DNA from: Sediminivirga luteola
Lineage (GTDB): Bacteria > Actinomycetota > Actinomycetes > Actinomycetales > Brevibacteriaceae
Direction of reading: 5' to 3'
Assembly: GCF_014639315.1 (NCBI RefSeq)
Contig: NZ_BMFY01000013.1
Location: 62,001-126,000, forward strand
Length of the DNA stretch: 64,000 nucleotides
Made by a program: the position numbers and the translations under genes. Shown piece by piece: positions 43,866-52,789 of this stretch. The notes below the pieces were generated by a model. The model had not been told where the DNA came from, searched no databases, and saw nothing but the letters and a program-made list of their open reading frames with translations. Positions within the stretch are counted from its first letter, which is position 1. The number at the start of each line of letters is the position of its first letter.

Positions 43866-46800
43866 TCAGCCCTCGTAGAACAGGCGCTCCATGACCTTCC
43901 GGGCGTGGCGCGTGGTGCGCAGGTAGTCCTGCTCGAAATCGCGGCCGGCCTCGGGCGGGTACCCGCAGATCCGTGCCACCGCCTCCAGGTCGATGCCGTG
44001 CGTGGGCAGGGAATGCGCGGTGCGCCCGCGCCAGAGCACGGCGGCCGAACGCACCCGGGAGGCCATCCGCCAGGCCGCCCGGAGCACATCGGCGTCATCG
44101 GCGTCCATCAGCCCGAGGTCCACCGCCGCCCTCAGTGCCTCCAATGTGCCGGTGGTACGCAGCTTCGGATGCGCGTGCGCGTGCCGTAGCTGGAGCAGCT
44201 GCACGGTCCATTCGACGTCCGCCAGTCCGCCGCGCCCGAGCTTGCAGTGCCGGGTGGCATCCGCGCCGCGGGGCAGGCGCTCCGCCTCCATCCGCGCCTT
44301 GAGCCGGCGCACCTGCCGCACCGAGGCGGCGGGCATCCGCTCCGGATAGCGCAGCGGGTCGATGAGCGCCAGGTACTCCCGGCCGAGGTCCTCGTCGCCC
44401 GCGATGGGGCGGGCCCGCAGCAGTGCCTGTGCCTCCCAGGGCTCCGACCAGCTCTCGTAGTAGCGGGCATAGGAGGCGAGCGTGCGCACCAGCGGGCCCT
44501 GCTTGCCTTCCGGCCGCAGATCCGCGTCGACGTCGATGCCCAGCTCTCCCGAGGCCTCCCCCAGGCGGCTGCGCACGGCCAGGGCCAGTTCCCGCGCCGC
44601 GGCCGCGGCGGCCTGCCGGTGCTCGTCGCCGGCCTCCGCCGGGACGTCCATGACGAACATGACGTCCGCATCGGAGTGGAAACCGACTTCCTGGCCGCCC
44701 AGCCGGCCCATCGCGATCACCGCGAAGCGGAACTCCGGTGCCTGGTGCACGCCCTCCAGCTGCCGGCGCAGCGTCTTCACCACGCCGTCGATGGTCAGGT
44801 CCATCGCGCAGGTCAGCTCGGCGGCGATCTCCTCGACGTCGGCCAGCTGGAGCACTTCGCGGATGGCGCTGCGGAGCACCTCGCGGCTGTAGGCGGCGCG
44901 AATCCGGGTGACCGCGTCGCCCGGCCGGCCGGGCTCCCCGGCGTGCCGGTCGGCCAGGCCGCTGATCTCGGCCCGGAGCGCCTGCGGATCCTTGGGGCTG
45001 AGGGCACGGTCGTCGTCGAGCCAGGCGGCCGCCGCGGGGCGCCGCTCCAGCAGTCCCGCCACGAACGCGGAGGTGGACAGCAGCGTGGTCATCCGCTGCG
45101 CGGCGGCGCCGGAATCGCGCAGCATCCGCAGGTACCAGGCGGAGTCGCCCAGATTGTCGCTGAGAGTGCGGAACGCCAGCAGGCCGGCGTCGGGATCCAC
45201 TCCTTCGGAGAACCAGTCCAGCAGCACCGGCAGGAGCTGCTTCTGGATCGCGGCCCGGCGGCTCACGCCCGCTGTCAGGGCCGCGATGTGCCGCATGGCG
45301 CCGGCCGGATCGGCGTAGCCGAAAGCCTCCAGCCGGGCCCGCGCGGCTTCCTCGCTCAGCCGTGCCTCCGCTGTGGTCAGCCGGGCGGCGGACTCCAGGA
45401 TCGGCCGGTAGAAGAGCTGTTCGTGCAGGGTGCGCACCTTCCGGCTGTACGCGGCGCGCAGCTGCTCCAGCGCCTCCGCGGACCGGTCGGCGGCCTCCTC
45501 CGTCAGCACGGCGCGGGCCAGCCGGCGCAGCGCCTCCGGCTCGGTGGGAATGAGGGCGGTACGACGCAGGCGGGCCAGCTGCAGGCGGTGCTCCACCACG
45601 CGGAGGAACCGGTAGGCCTCGGCCAGGGCGGCCTCCGCCGACCGGCCGATGTACCCGCCGTCGGCCAGGGCGGCGAGCGACTGGAGGGTATTGGCGGTGC
45701 GCAGCGACTCGTCGGCGCGCCCGTGGACGAGCTGCAGGAGCTGCACGGTGAACTCCACGTCTCGTAAGCCCCCCGGCCCGAGCTTCACCTGCCGGGCCGC
45801 TTCCCGGTCCGGGAGCAGACGGACGACGCGCCGGCGCATCGCACGGGCCTCCGCCACGAAGCCGTCCCGGCCGGCGGCGGACCAGACCAGGGGCCGCATC
45901 GCGTTCGCCCACTCCTCCCCCAACTCGGGGTCCCCGGCGATGGGACGCGCCTTGAGCAGCGCCTGGAACTCCCAGTTCTGGGCCCAGGCGTCGTAGTAGG
46001 CGCGGTACTCCCCCAGCCGCCGGACCAGCGGGCCGTCGCGGCCCTCCGGGCGCAGGGCGGCATCCACCTCCCAGAGCGCGGGTTCCTGGCCGGGGGCGGC
46101 GCAGATCTCCGCCGTCCGGCGTGCCAGCGCGGCGGCGATCCCGGCCAGCTCGCCCGTGCCGGTCTCATCCGCGGTGCCGGACTCGCCGGCCGGACGGGAC
46201 GGCTCCCAGACGTACATCACGTCGACGTCGCTGACGTAGTTCAGCTCCAGCGCGCCGCATTTGCCCAGGCCGATGACGGCGAATCTGATGCGCTCGGAGC
46301 CGGGGAGCTCGGCGCGGGCCAGCGTGAGAGCGGCGTCGATGGCCGCGCCGGCGAGGTGTGAGAGCACGCCGGAGACCTCGCCGACGACGCGTGCCGGCTC
46401 GGGCTCGCTCAGATCGTCCGCGGCCAGCTGCAGGACGAGATCGCGGTACCGGGCGCGCAGGGCGTCCGGGGACCCGGCCTGGGCGAGTTCGGCGCCCAGG
46501 GACTCCGCCGCCGCGCGGGGGGTGCCCAGCAGCACCCGGGGGGCGTCGTCGTCCAGGCGCCGCCAGCAGGCCGGATGCCGCACCGCGTGGTCGGTGAGTG
46601 CCTGGGACGCGCCGAAGACCCGCAGCAGGCGGGTCAGCAGCGGGAGGTTGAGCGGTCCTTCGAAAACACCGGAGCCGCTGGAGCTGCCCCGGCCGCCGAT
46701 GCGGTCGTGCCGGACAGCCTGCGCGAACCGGGCGGCCTCGCCCTCGCCGGCCGCACCGGCCTGCGCGAGCGCCTCGGCGAAGCGCACCAGGCCGAGTACC

Positions 46801-46973
46801 GCCGCATCGGGATCCGCGGTGGCGGCGATGATCCGCACCAGCCGCTCATCGGCGAGCTCACCGTCCAGGCCCAGATGTCCTCCGGCCTCACGCAGGAACC
46901 GCTCGGCGCGCTCGGCCTCTGCCAGGCCCGCGCGCCGCAGCCGTGCGCCGAGGGTCGGTTCAGAGCGTGCCAA
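43866..46973 (-). CDS. glnE: Bifunctional glutamine synthetase adenylyltransferase/deadenylase
   Basis: A 1035-residue enzyme that adds AMP to, or removes it from, the regulatory tyrosine of GlnA. It has two nucleotidyltransferase domains: the N-terminal one with FAVIGLGKCGALELNYVSD (then VDAALRPEGRDGPLVRRL) and the C-terminal one with FAVIAMGRLGGQEVGFHSD (then VDADLRPEGKQGPLVRTL). Each has the G-x11-DxD metal site pattern. The length is normal for actinobacteria. The start codon is TTG 46973, overlapping glnA2 by 14 bp and implying coupled translation. It acts on GlnA encoded at 37147. Confidence 0.95.
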   Translation of the reverse strand: MARSEPTLGARLRRAGLAEAERAERFLREAGGHLGLDGELADERLVRIIAATADPDAAVLGLVRFAEALAQAGAAGEGEAARFAQAVRHDRIGGRGSSSGSGVFEGPLNLPLLTRLLRVFGASQALTDHAVRHPACWRRLDDDAPRVLLGTPRAAAESLGAELAQAGSPDALRARYRDLVLQLAADDLSEPEPARVVGEVSGVLSHLAGAAIDAALTLARAELPGSERIRFAVIGLGKCGALELNYVSDVDVMYVWEPSRPAGESGTADETGTGELAGIAAALARRTAEICAAPGQEPALWEVDAALRPEGRDGPLVRRLGEYRAYYDAWAQNWEFQALLKARPIAGDPELGEEWANAMRPLVWSAAGRDGFVAEARAMRRRVVRLLPDREAARQVKLGPGGLRDVEFTVQLLQLVHGRADESLRTANTLQSLAALADGGYIGRSAEAALAEAYRFLRVVEHRLQLARLRRTALIPTEPEALRRLARAVLTEEAADRSAEALEQLRAAYSRKVRTLHEQLFYRPILESAARLTTAEARLSEEAARARLEAFGYADPAGAMRHIAALTAGVSRRAAIQKQLLPVLLDWFSEGVDPDAGLLAFRTLSDNLGDSAWYLRMLRDSGAAAQRMTTLLSTSAFVAGLLERRPAAAAWLDDDRALSPKDPQALRAEISGLADRHAGEPGRPGDAVTRIRAAYSREVLRSAIREVLQLADVEEIAAELTCAMDLTIDGVVKTLRRQLEGVHQAPEFRFAVIAMGRLGGQEVGFHSDADVMFVMDVPAEAGDEHRQAAAAAARELALAVRSRLGEASGELGIDVDADLRPEGKQGPLVRTLASYARYYESWSEPWEAQALLRARPIAGDEDLGREYLALIDPLRYPERMPAASVRQVRRLKARMEAERLPRGADATRHCKLGRGGLADVEWTVQLLQLRHAHAHPKLRTTGTLEALRAAVDLGLMDADDADVLRAAWRMASRVRSAAVLWRGRTAHSLPTHGIDLEAVARICGYPPEAGRDFEQDYLRTTRHARKVMERLFYEG

Positions 46974-48297
46974 AGTGGTGCCGGAGCTCGAACGGGGTCA
47001 CCTGCGCCCGGTAGTCGTTCCACTCCTGGTACTTGTTGCGCAGGAAGAAGTCGAAGGCCTGCTCGCCGAGCACCTCGGCGACGAGCTCGGATTCCTCCAT
47101 GTGCTCCAGCGCGTCGTTGAGGCTGTTCGGCAGCGCCTTGATGCCCATCGCGCGGCGCTCCTGCGGGCTGAGCGACCAGACGTCGTCCTCGGCGCCCTCG
47201 GGGAGCTCGTACTTCTCCTCGATGCCCTTCAGCCCGGCCGAGAGCAGCGCGGCGTAGGCCAGGTACGGGTTGGCCGCGGAGTCCAGCGCCCGGTACTCGA
47301 TGCGGGCGCTGGACTCCTTGCCGGACTTGTACTGCGGCACGCGCACCAGCGCGGAGCGGTTGTTGTGCCCCCAGCAGATGTAGCTGGGCGCCTCGTGACC
47401 GGTCCAGATTCGCTTGTAGGAGTTGACGTACTGGTTGGTGATCGCGGAGATCTCCCGGGCATGGCGCAGGACGCCGGCGATGAACTGCCGGGCGGTGCGG
47501 GAAAGCTGATACTGGGCCCCGGCCTCGAAGAACGCGTTCGTCTCACCCTCGAACAGGGACATATGCGTGTGCATGCCCGACCCCGGCTGGCCCTCCAGCG
47601 GCTTGGGCATGAACGAGGCGTACACGCCCTGGGAGAGCGCGACCTCCTTCACGACCGCTTTGAAGGTCATGACGTTGTCGGCCATCGTCAGGCCGTCGGC
47701 GTAGCGCAGGTCGATCTCGTTCTGCCCGGGCCCGGCCTCGTGGTGCGAGAACTCCACCGAGAGGCCCATCGACTCCAGCATGTTGACCGCGGCGCGGCGG
47801 AAGTCGTTCGCGGTGCCGCCGGGCACATGGTCGAAGTAGCCGGCCTCGTCGACGGGCTCGGGCAGCCCGCCCTTCAGGTGGGCGGAGCGGAACAGGTAGA
47901 ACTCGATCTCGGGGTGCACGTAGAAGGTGAACCCCAGCGCGGCGGCCCGGTCCATCGCCCGCTTGAGGACGTTGCGGGGATCCACCGCTGCCGGCTCCCC
48001 GTCGGTGTTGTAGATATCGCAGAACATCCGGCCCGTCGGCTCGGTCTCGCCGCGCCAGGGCAACAGGCTGAAAGTGCTCGGATCGGGCCGCAGGACCATA
48101 TCGGACTCATGCACGCGGGAGAAGCCCTCCACCGAGGAGCCGTCGAAGCCCAGGCCCTCCGTGAAGGCGCCCTCCAGCTCGGCCGGGGCGATGGCGACGG
48201 ATTTGAGCTGTCCCAGGATGTCCGTGAACCAGAGCCGCACGAAGCGGACGTTGCGGTCCTCGACGGTGCGGAGGACGAATTCCTGCTGACGATCCAT
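46960..48297 (-). CDS. glnA2: Glutamine synthetase type I paralogue (GlnA2-like)
   Basis: A 445-residue GSI-alpha-like protein. It has FDGSSVEGF, PEIEFYLFR, FMPKPLEGQPGSGMHTHMS and NRSALVRVP. Its adenylylation loop reads DVWSLSPQE, with tryptophan where GlnA has tyrosine, so it should not be controlled by GlnE although glnE is its operon partner. GlnA2-type proteins of mycobacteria and Streptomyces are not essential and some act on other substrates. ATG 48297 was chosen because homologues begin DRQQEFVLRTVEDRN; GTG 48315 is an in-frame alternative that overlaps the upstream gene. Confidence 0.92.
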   Translation of the reverse strand: MDRQQEFVLRTVEDRNVRFVRLWFTDILGQLKSVAIAPAELEGAFTEGLGFDGSSVEGFSRVHESDMVLRPDPSTFSLLPWRGETEPTGRMFCDIYNTDGEPAAVDPRNVLKRAMDRAAALGFTFYVHPEIEFYLFRSAHLKGGLPEPVDEAGYFDHVPGGTANDFRRAAVNMLESMGLSVEFSHHEAGPGQNEIDLRYADGLTMADNVMTFKAVVKEVALSQGVYASFMPKPLEGQPGSGMHTHMSLFEGETNAFFEAGAQYQLSRTARQFIAGVLRHAREISAITNQYVNSYKRIWTGHEAPSYICWGHNNRSALVRVPQYKSGKESSARIEYRALDSAANPYLAYAALLSAGLKGIEEKYELPEGAEDDVWSLSPQERRAMGIKALPNSLNDALEHMEESELVAEVLGEQAFDFFLRNKYQEWNDYRAQVTPFELRHHFGTL

Positions 48298-48302
48298 GCG
48301 CG

Positions 48303-48482
48303 CTAGCTCTTCCACTCGTGGTCTTCGGCGTCCCAGCTGTCGTTGCGGCGCTGCGCCCGCGTCAGGGCCGCCTGGGCCTCTTCACGAGAATCATACGGCC
48401 CCATCCGGTTCTCCCAGCTGGACTGCCGGCCGTGTTCGATCTCGCCTGTGACCAGGTTGTACCAGTACTTCTCCTCGGACAT
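48303..48482 (-). CDS. Short SPOR-like protein upstream of glnA2
   Basis: A 59-residue protein encoded just before glnA2. It contains aromatic and acidic residues (SEEKYWYNLVTGEIEHG), then NRMGPYDSREEAQAALTRA, the pattern of a small SPOR-like domain, and ends WDAEDHEWKS. Similar 55-65-residue proteins annotated as SPOR-domain are common in Micrococcales near glutamine synthetase and methionine aminopeptidase genes. Its stop lies 5 bp before the glnA2 ATG, so the three genes form one operon. The function is unknown. Confidence 0.85.
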   Translation of the reverse strand: MSEEKYWYNLVTGEIEHGRQSSWENRMGPYDSREEAQAALTRAQRRNDSWDAEDHEWKS

Positions 48483-48567
48483 GGCCTCTCACGTCCTTCC
48501 CTTCGCGGTGCTCACCTCCAGCCTAACGCGGAAACCAAAAGGTCTTGCGAGCAGACCTTCACGGACG

Positions 48568-48573
48568 TAGAGT
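48568..48573 (+). promoter_or_regulatory. Probable -10 element of leaderless ald
   Basis: TAGAGT lies 7 bp before ATG 48581, with no ribosome site. It supports this start over the in-frame one at 48545. Confidence 0.45.
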
Positions 48574-48580
48574 GTCAGCC

Positions 48581-49696
48581 ATGAGAATCGCCGTGCCCAG
48601 GGAAATCAAGAACAACGAGTACCGCGTCGCCATCACCGACGATGGCGTGCACGAGCTCGTCGCCGCCGGACATGAGGTCTTCGTCGAGACGCAGGCCGGC
48701 GCCGGCTCCAGCATCTCCGACGCCGACTACCGGGCCGCCGGTGCGACCGTCCTGCCCGACGCCGCCTCCACCTGGGAAGCCGGCGAGCTGCTGATCAAGG
48801 TCAAGGAGCCCATCGAGCAGGAGTACGGCTACCTGCGCGAGGACCAGACGCTGTTCACCTACCTGCATCTGGCCGCCGACGAGCCCCTCACCCGCCGGCT
48901 CGCGGAGCAGCGGGTGACCGCCATCGCCTACGAGACGGTGCAGACCCCGGACCGCAGGCTTCCCCTGCTGGCGCCGATGAGCGAGGTCGCCGGCCGGCTG
49001 TCCGCCCAGGTGGGTGCGGAGTCCCTGCTGAAGGTCAACGGCGGCCGCGGCATCCTGCTCTCCGGCGTGCCGGGCGTGGACCGGGCCAACGTGGTGGTCC
49101 TCGGCGCTGGCGTGGCCGGTACCAATGCCGCGCGGATCGCGATGGGCCTGGGCGCCAATGTGACCGTCTTCGACATCAACATCCCCCGGCTGCGCCAGCT
49201 GGACGACCTCTACGGCGCCGCCCTGCAGACCAAGGTCTCCAACACCCTCGCGGTGACTGCCGCGGTGAAGGAGGCTGACCTCGTGATCGGCTCGGTCCTG
49301 GTGCCCGGCGCGAAGGCGCCCAAGCTGGTGACGAACGAGATGGTCGCGCAGATGAAGCCCGGCAGCGTGCTCGTGGACATCGCCATCGACCAGGGCGGCT
49401 GCTTCGAGGACTCCCGCCCCACCACGCACCAGGACCCCACCTTCGAGGTGCACCAGTCCATCTTCTACTGCGTGGCGAACATGCCCGGTGCCGTCCCGAC
49501 CACCTCCACGCGGGCGCTGACGAACGCGACCCTCCCCTACGTCGCGGCCATCGCCGCCAAGGGCTGGAAGCAGGCGCTGAGCGACGACGCCTCCCTGGCC
49601 AAGGGACTGAACACCTGGGCCGGCAAGGTCACCTACGCGCCGGTGGCGGCCGCCCACGGCCTGGAAGGCGCGGACCTGGCCGACGCCCTGGCCTGA
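48581..49696 (+). CDS. ald: Alanine dehydrogenase
   Basis: A 371-residue NAD-dependent enzyme interconverting alanine and pyruvate plus ammonia. It begins [18 protein letters not shown], with [16 protein letters not shown], the NAD loop [17 protein letters not shown] and the catalytic region [19 protein letters not shown]. The length matches the family. A strong hairpin follows. In mycobacteria ald responds to alanine through AldR, an Lrp-type factor; the neighbouring regulator here is a GntR protein. Confidence 0.96.
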   Translation: MRIAVPREIKNNEYRVAITDDGVHELVAAGHEVFVETQAGAGSSISDADYRAAGATVLPDAASTWEAGELLIKVKEPIEQEYGYLREDQTLFTYLHLAADEPLTRRLAEQRVTAIAYETVQTPDRRLPLLAPMSEVAGRLSAQVGAESLLKVNGGRGILLSGVPGVDRANVVVLGAGVAGTNAARIAMGLGANVTVFDINIPRLRQLDDLYGAALQTKVSNTLAVTAAVKEADLVIGSVLVPGAKAPKLVTNEMVAQMKPGSVLVDIAIDQGGCFEDSRPTTHQDPTFEVHQSIFYCVANMPGAVPTTSTRALTNATLPYVAAIAAKGWKQALSDDASLAKGLNTWAGKVTYAPVAAAHGLEGADLADALA

Positions 49697-49702
49697 GCCG
49701 CC

Positions 49703-49736
49703 GGCGCCTGCCGGGCATCCGTGCCCGGCAGGCGCC
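49703..49736. terminator. Strong bidirectional terminator between ald and the GntR gene
   Basis: A perfect 15-bp stem (49703-49717 with 49722-49736, core GCCTGCCGGGCA) with a TCCG loop, between two convergent genes. The stem is among the most stable in the window. Confidence 0.8.
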
Positions 49737-49741
49737 CGTTC

Positions 49742-50485
49742 TTAGTTCTCGGGGGCGCGCTGCGCCGAGGTGGCGCGGAAATGCTGCTCCGTCAGCTCGC
49801 CCGCGGCGGCCGCGTCGGCATCGGCGATGGCCTGGGCGATCTGCCGGTGGTGCTCCACCGCCTGGGCGTGCAACGAGGCGGAGAACGGGTCGTGGCGGAA
49901 GCCCAGGTTGATCCTCGAATCCACTTCGACCGCCAGCCTCGCCAGCTCGGCGTTGCCGCTCGCCTCGGCGATCGCGGAATGGAACCTGCCGTCAGCGGCG
50001 CGGGCCTGCATCGCATCGGCGACCCGCGCGTGCTCCGCCTGCGCAGCCATGATCGCCTCGACGTGCTGCTGACCACGACGGCGTGCCGCAGTCTCCGAGA
50101 GCAGCCGGTTGAGCAGCGCACGCGCGTCGAGCAGCTCTTCCCGTGCTTGCCAGAACGCCTCCAGGCCCGAGGTCTTCGCCAGCCGGCTGCGCGCCTCGTG
50201 CAGCGGCCGGACGAACGTACCGCCGTTGCGGCCCCGCCGCCGCTCGAGCACGCCGTCCTGCTCCAGCCGGGCCAGGGCCAGGCGGACGCTGGACCGGGAC
50301 ACCTCCAGCGCCTGGGCCAGCTGCCGCTCCGGTGGCAGCGCGGAGCCCTCCGCCAGGGCACCGACGACGATCGAGGACAGGATGTGCTCGGCGATCTGCT
50401 CGGGGGTGCTCGGCTGCTGGACGACGGCCCGCAGATCAGGGAGGACCGGCTCCGCGGGTTCCTGCGGTGTGCTTCCGGCGGCCAT
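49742..50485 (-). CDS. GntR-family regulator, FadR/FCD type
   Basis: A 247-residue transcription factor. The N-terminal winged helix (about residues 28-95) includes GSALPPERQLAQALEVSRSS and ALARLEQDGVLERRRGRNGG. The C-terminal FCD effector domain is all-helical (EELLDARALLNRLLSETAA, AIAEASGNAELARLAVEVD, HRQIAQAIADADAAAAGEL) and typically binds a metal and an organic acid. No target is visible; autoregulation, or control of ald or map, is possible but unsupported. GAGGAGG precedes the start. Confidence 0.88.
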   Translation of the reverse strand: MAAGSTPQEPAEPVLPDLRAVVQQPSTPEQIAEHILSSIVVGALAEGSALPPERQLAQALEVSRSSVRLALARLEQDGVLERRRGRNGGTFVRPLHEARSRLAKTSGLEAFWQAREELLDARALLNRLLSETAARRRGQQHVEAIMAAQAEHARVADAMQARAADGRFHSAIAEASGNAELARLAVEVDSRINLGFRHDPFSASLHAQAVEHHRQIAQAIADADAAAAGELTEQHFRATSAQRAPEN

Positions 50486-50547
50486 GCGTCCTCCTCACCG
50501 TGTGCCTCACGTGCGCTGCGGGCGTGTGCCGCCGCGCGGCTGCCACT

Positions 50548-50553
50548 AGAATC
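50548..50553 (+). promoter_or_regulatory. Probable -10 element of map
   Basis: TAGAAT lies 8 bp before the map ATG with only a weak ribosome site (CGAG) between, so the transcript may be leaderless. Confidence 0.35.
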
Positions 50554-50561
50554 GAGTCATC

Positions 50562-51437
50562 ATGACAGCGAGCACTGCGCCAGTCGGCACCCTCACTCGT
50601 GGCATCCTATCGCCCACCCGCCCGGTTCCGGCGTCCATTCCGCGCCCGGAGTACGTCGGCCGGCCCGGTCCGCGCCCGTTCGAGGGCAGCGAGGTCAAGG
50701 ACGAGGAGACGATCGGGCGCATCCGCATCGCCGGCCGGATCGCCGCCGATGCCCTGGCCGAGGTGGGCCGCGCGGTACGGCCCGGCATCACCACCGACGA
50801 GCTGGACCGCATCGGGCACGAGTTCCTGATCGACCACGGCGCCTACCCGTCCACGCTGGGCTACCGGGGGTTCCCGAAGTCCGTGTGCACCTCCGTCAAC
50901 GAGGTCATCTGCCACGGCATCCCCGATTCGACCGTGCTCCAGGAGGGCGACATCGTCAACGTGGACATCACCGCCTACATCGGCGGCGTGCACGGCGACA
51001 CCAACGCCACGTTCACGGTCGGGCAGGTGGACGAGGAGTCCGCGCTGCTCATCGAGCGCACCCGCGAGTCGCTGCAGCGGGCGATCAAGGCCGTGCGGCC
51101 CGGGCGGCAGATCAACGTGATCGGCCGGGTGATCGAGAAGTACGCCAAGCGGTTCGGCTACGGCGTGGTCCGCGACTTCACCGGCCACGGCGTCGGCGAG
51201 GCGTTCCACACCGGCCTGGTCATCCCGCACTACGACTCCCCCGAGCACGACGCGGAGATCCTGCCGGGCATGGTGTTCACCATCGAGCCGATGCTCACCC
51301 TGGGCACGATCGAATGGGACATGTGGGACGACGGCTGGACCGTGCTGACCAAGGACCGCAAGCGCACGGCCCAGTTCGAGCACACCCTCGTGGTGCGCCC
51401 CGACGGCGCGGAGATCCTCACCCTCCCCGGAAGCTAG
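50562..51437 (+). CDS. map: Methionine aminopeptidase type I
   Basis: A 291-residue dinuclear metalloprotease that removes initiator methionine. The actinobacterial N-terminal extension has [19 protein letters not shown], the SH3-binding-like PxxP region typical of Map1c. Catalytic residues are in [39 protein letters not shown] (two Asp ligands), [10 protein letters not shown] (His) and the final glutamates. Only one map is seen here; actinobacteria often have two. Confidence 0.95.
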   Translation: MTASTAPVGTLTRGILSPTRPVPASIPRPEYVGRPGPRPFEGSEVKDEETIGRIRIAGRIAADALAEVGRAVRPGITTDELDRIGHEFLIDHGAYPSTLGYRGFPKSVCTSVNEVICHGIPDSTVLQEGDIVNVDITAYIGGVHGDTNATFTVGQVDEESALLIERTRESLQRAIKAVRPGRQINVIGRVIEKYAKRFGYGVVRDFTGHGVGEAFHTGLVIPHYDSPEHDAEILPGMVFTIEPMLTLGTIEWDMWDDGWTVLTKDRKRTAQFEHTLVVRPDGAEILTLPGS

Positions 51438-51486
51438 CCGCCTTCAGACGGGGCGGTCATCGTACGTAAGAGCATAAGGAGCATCC

Positions 51487-52320
51487 GTGCCCAAGAGTAA
51501 GCAGCGGGTCATCGGCATCGGCGTGGACATCGGCGGCACCGGGATCAAAGCCGGCCTGGTGGACCTCGACTCCGGCAGCCTGCTGTTCAAGCGCCTGCGC
51601 GTCCTGACCCCGAAGCCGTCCACGCCCGAGGCGGTCGTCGCGGCCGTGAGCGAGGTGCTCGCCGCGCTGGCGCAGAAGGCCGTGGAGAACAAGGTGCTGA
51701 AGAACACCGCCGCCTTCGGGGAGCTTCCGCTCGGCGTCACCGTCCCAGGCCGGATCAAGGACGGCGTGGTGACGTTCGTGGGCAATGTGGACTCCAGCTG
51801 GGTCGGGTACCCGGTGACGGAGCAGATGTCCGCGGTGCTGGGGCACAGGGCGTATGCGGTGAACGACGGCGATGCCGCACTGCTGGCCGAGATGTACTGG
51901 GGCGCGGGCCGGGACCACGGCAAGGGCGTCGTGCTCATGACGACGCTGGGCACGGGGGTCGGCGGGGCCTTCGTGATCGACGGCACCCTGTTCCCGAACG
52001 TCGAACTCGGCCAGATCCCGATGCACGGCAAACGCGCCGAGAAGTACATGGCCGAGTCGATCAAGGTCGCCGAGGGGCTCAGCTTCGAGCAGTGGGCCTC
52101 CCGGCTGCAGGAGTACTACGAGATGCTCGAGCTCGTGTTCGGCCCGGACCTGATCCTGATCGGCGGGGGCGTGTCCAAGGAACATGAGAAGTTCCTGCCG
52201 CTGCTGCAGCTCAAGGCGCCGATCCGGCCGGCCGAGCTGTTCAACGACGCGGGCATCGTCGGAGCCGCCTATGTGGGCGCCAACCAGGGGAAGCTGCGGC
52301 TCAAGAAGAAACCGTTCTGA
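51487..52320 (+). CDS. ppgK: Polyphosphate glucokinase
   Basis: A 277-residue ROK-type kinase that phosphorylates glucose using polyphosphate or ATP. It has GVDIGGTGIKAGLVD (phosphate loop), VNDGDAALLAEMYWG (catalytic Asp region), TTLGTGVGGAFVIDG and LIGGGVSKEH. The polyphosphate-type segment near the C-terminus is NVELGQIPMHGKRAEKYM, as in actinobacterial PpgK. The start is GTG with AAGGAG 7 bp before it. It converges with rnpB. Confidence 0.93.
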   Translation: MPKSKQRVIGIGVDIGGTGIKAGLVDLDSGSLLFKRLRVLTPKPSTPEAVVAAVSEVLAALAQKAVENKVLKNTAAFGELPLGVTVPGRIKDGVVTFVGNVDSSWVGYPVTEQMSAVLGHRAYAVNDGDAALLAEMYWGAGRDHGKGVVLMTTLGTGVGGAFVIDGTLFPNVELGQIPMHGKRAEKYMAESIKVAEGLSFEQWASRLQEYYEMLELVFGPDLILIGGGVSKEHEKFLPLLQLKAPIRPAELFNDAGIVGAAYVGANQGKLRLKKKPF

Positions 52321-52365
52321 CCCGCGTCGTCCCGTACCGCCGGTGCAGCTTTCGGTGGCGGGCGT

Positions 52366-52764
52366 GGATGGGCCGCCCGTACGCCGGGTTCTGTTCCTCA
52401 CCCGCGGGTGAGGCGATGATCATCCATCTAGCCCTGCCGTTGCCGGCAGAGTCGAGCGATCCACCCGACAGCTCGGGCGAGCAGCCCTGATAGCGCTGTC
52501 TGTCTGATCTTGCTCCGGGCGGGGTTTACCGAGCCGCGCCGGTCACCCGGCGCGCTGGTGGTCTCTTACACCACCGTTTCACCCTTACCGGCGCCTCGCG
52601 ACGCCGGCGGTCTGCTTTCTGTGGCACTGTCCCGCGGGTTACCCCGGGTGGGCGTTACCCACCGCCCTGCTCTGCGGAGCCCGGACGTTCCTCGTCGGCA
52701 CCGCACTCGTCTGCGCGAAGCAGCGCGGGAGCGGTCCCGCCGCGATCATCTGGACGACCCATCC
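52366..52764 (-). ncRNA. rnpB: RNase P RNA (type A)
   Basis: About 399 nt on the minus strand. The terminal P1 helix is perfect: the 13 bases at 52752-52764 pair with 52366-52378. Conserved type A elements are visible, including the P4 and P15 regions (on the plus strand GTTCTGTTCC near the 3' end, GCGTTACCCACC and GTCTGCTTTCTG in the middle). The minus-strand -10 TAGAAT (52772-52777) lies 7 bp upstream of the 5' end. RNase P removes tRNA 5' leaders together with RnpA. Ends are set by P1 pairing and may be off by a few bases. Confidence 0.92.
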
Positions 52765-52771
52765 AGGTTTC

Positions 52772-52777
52772 ATTCTA
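52772..52777 (-). promoter_or_regulatory. -10 element of rnpB
   Basis: TAGAAT on the minus strand lies exactly 7 bp before the predicted 5' end of rnpB. It overlaps the probable TAAGCT -10 of the divergent yaaA (52776-52781), so the two promoters are back to back. Confidence 0.55.
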
Positions 52778-52789
52778 AGCTTGTGTCTC

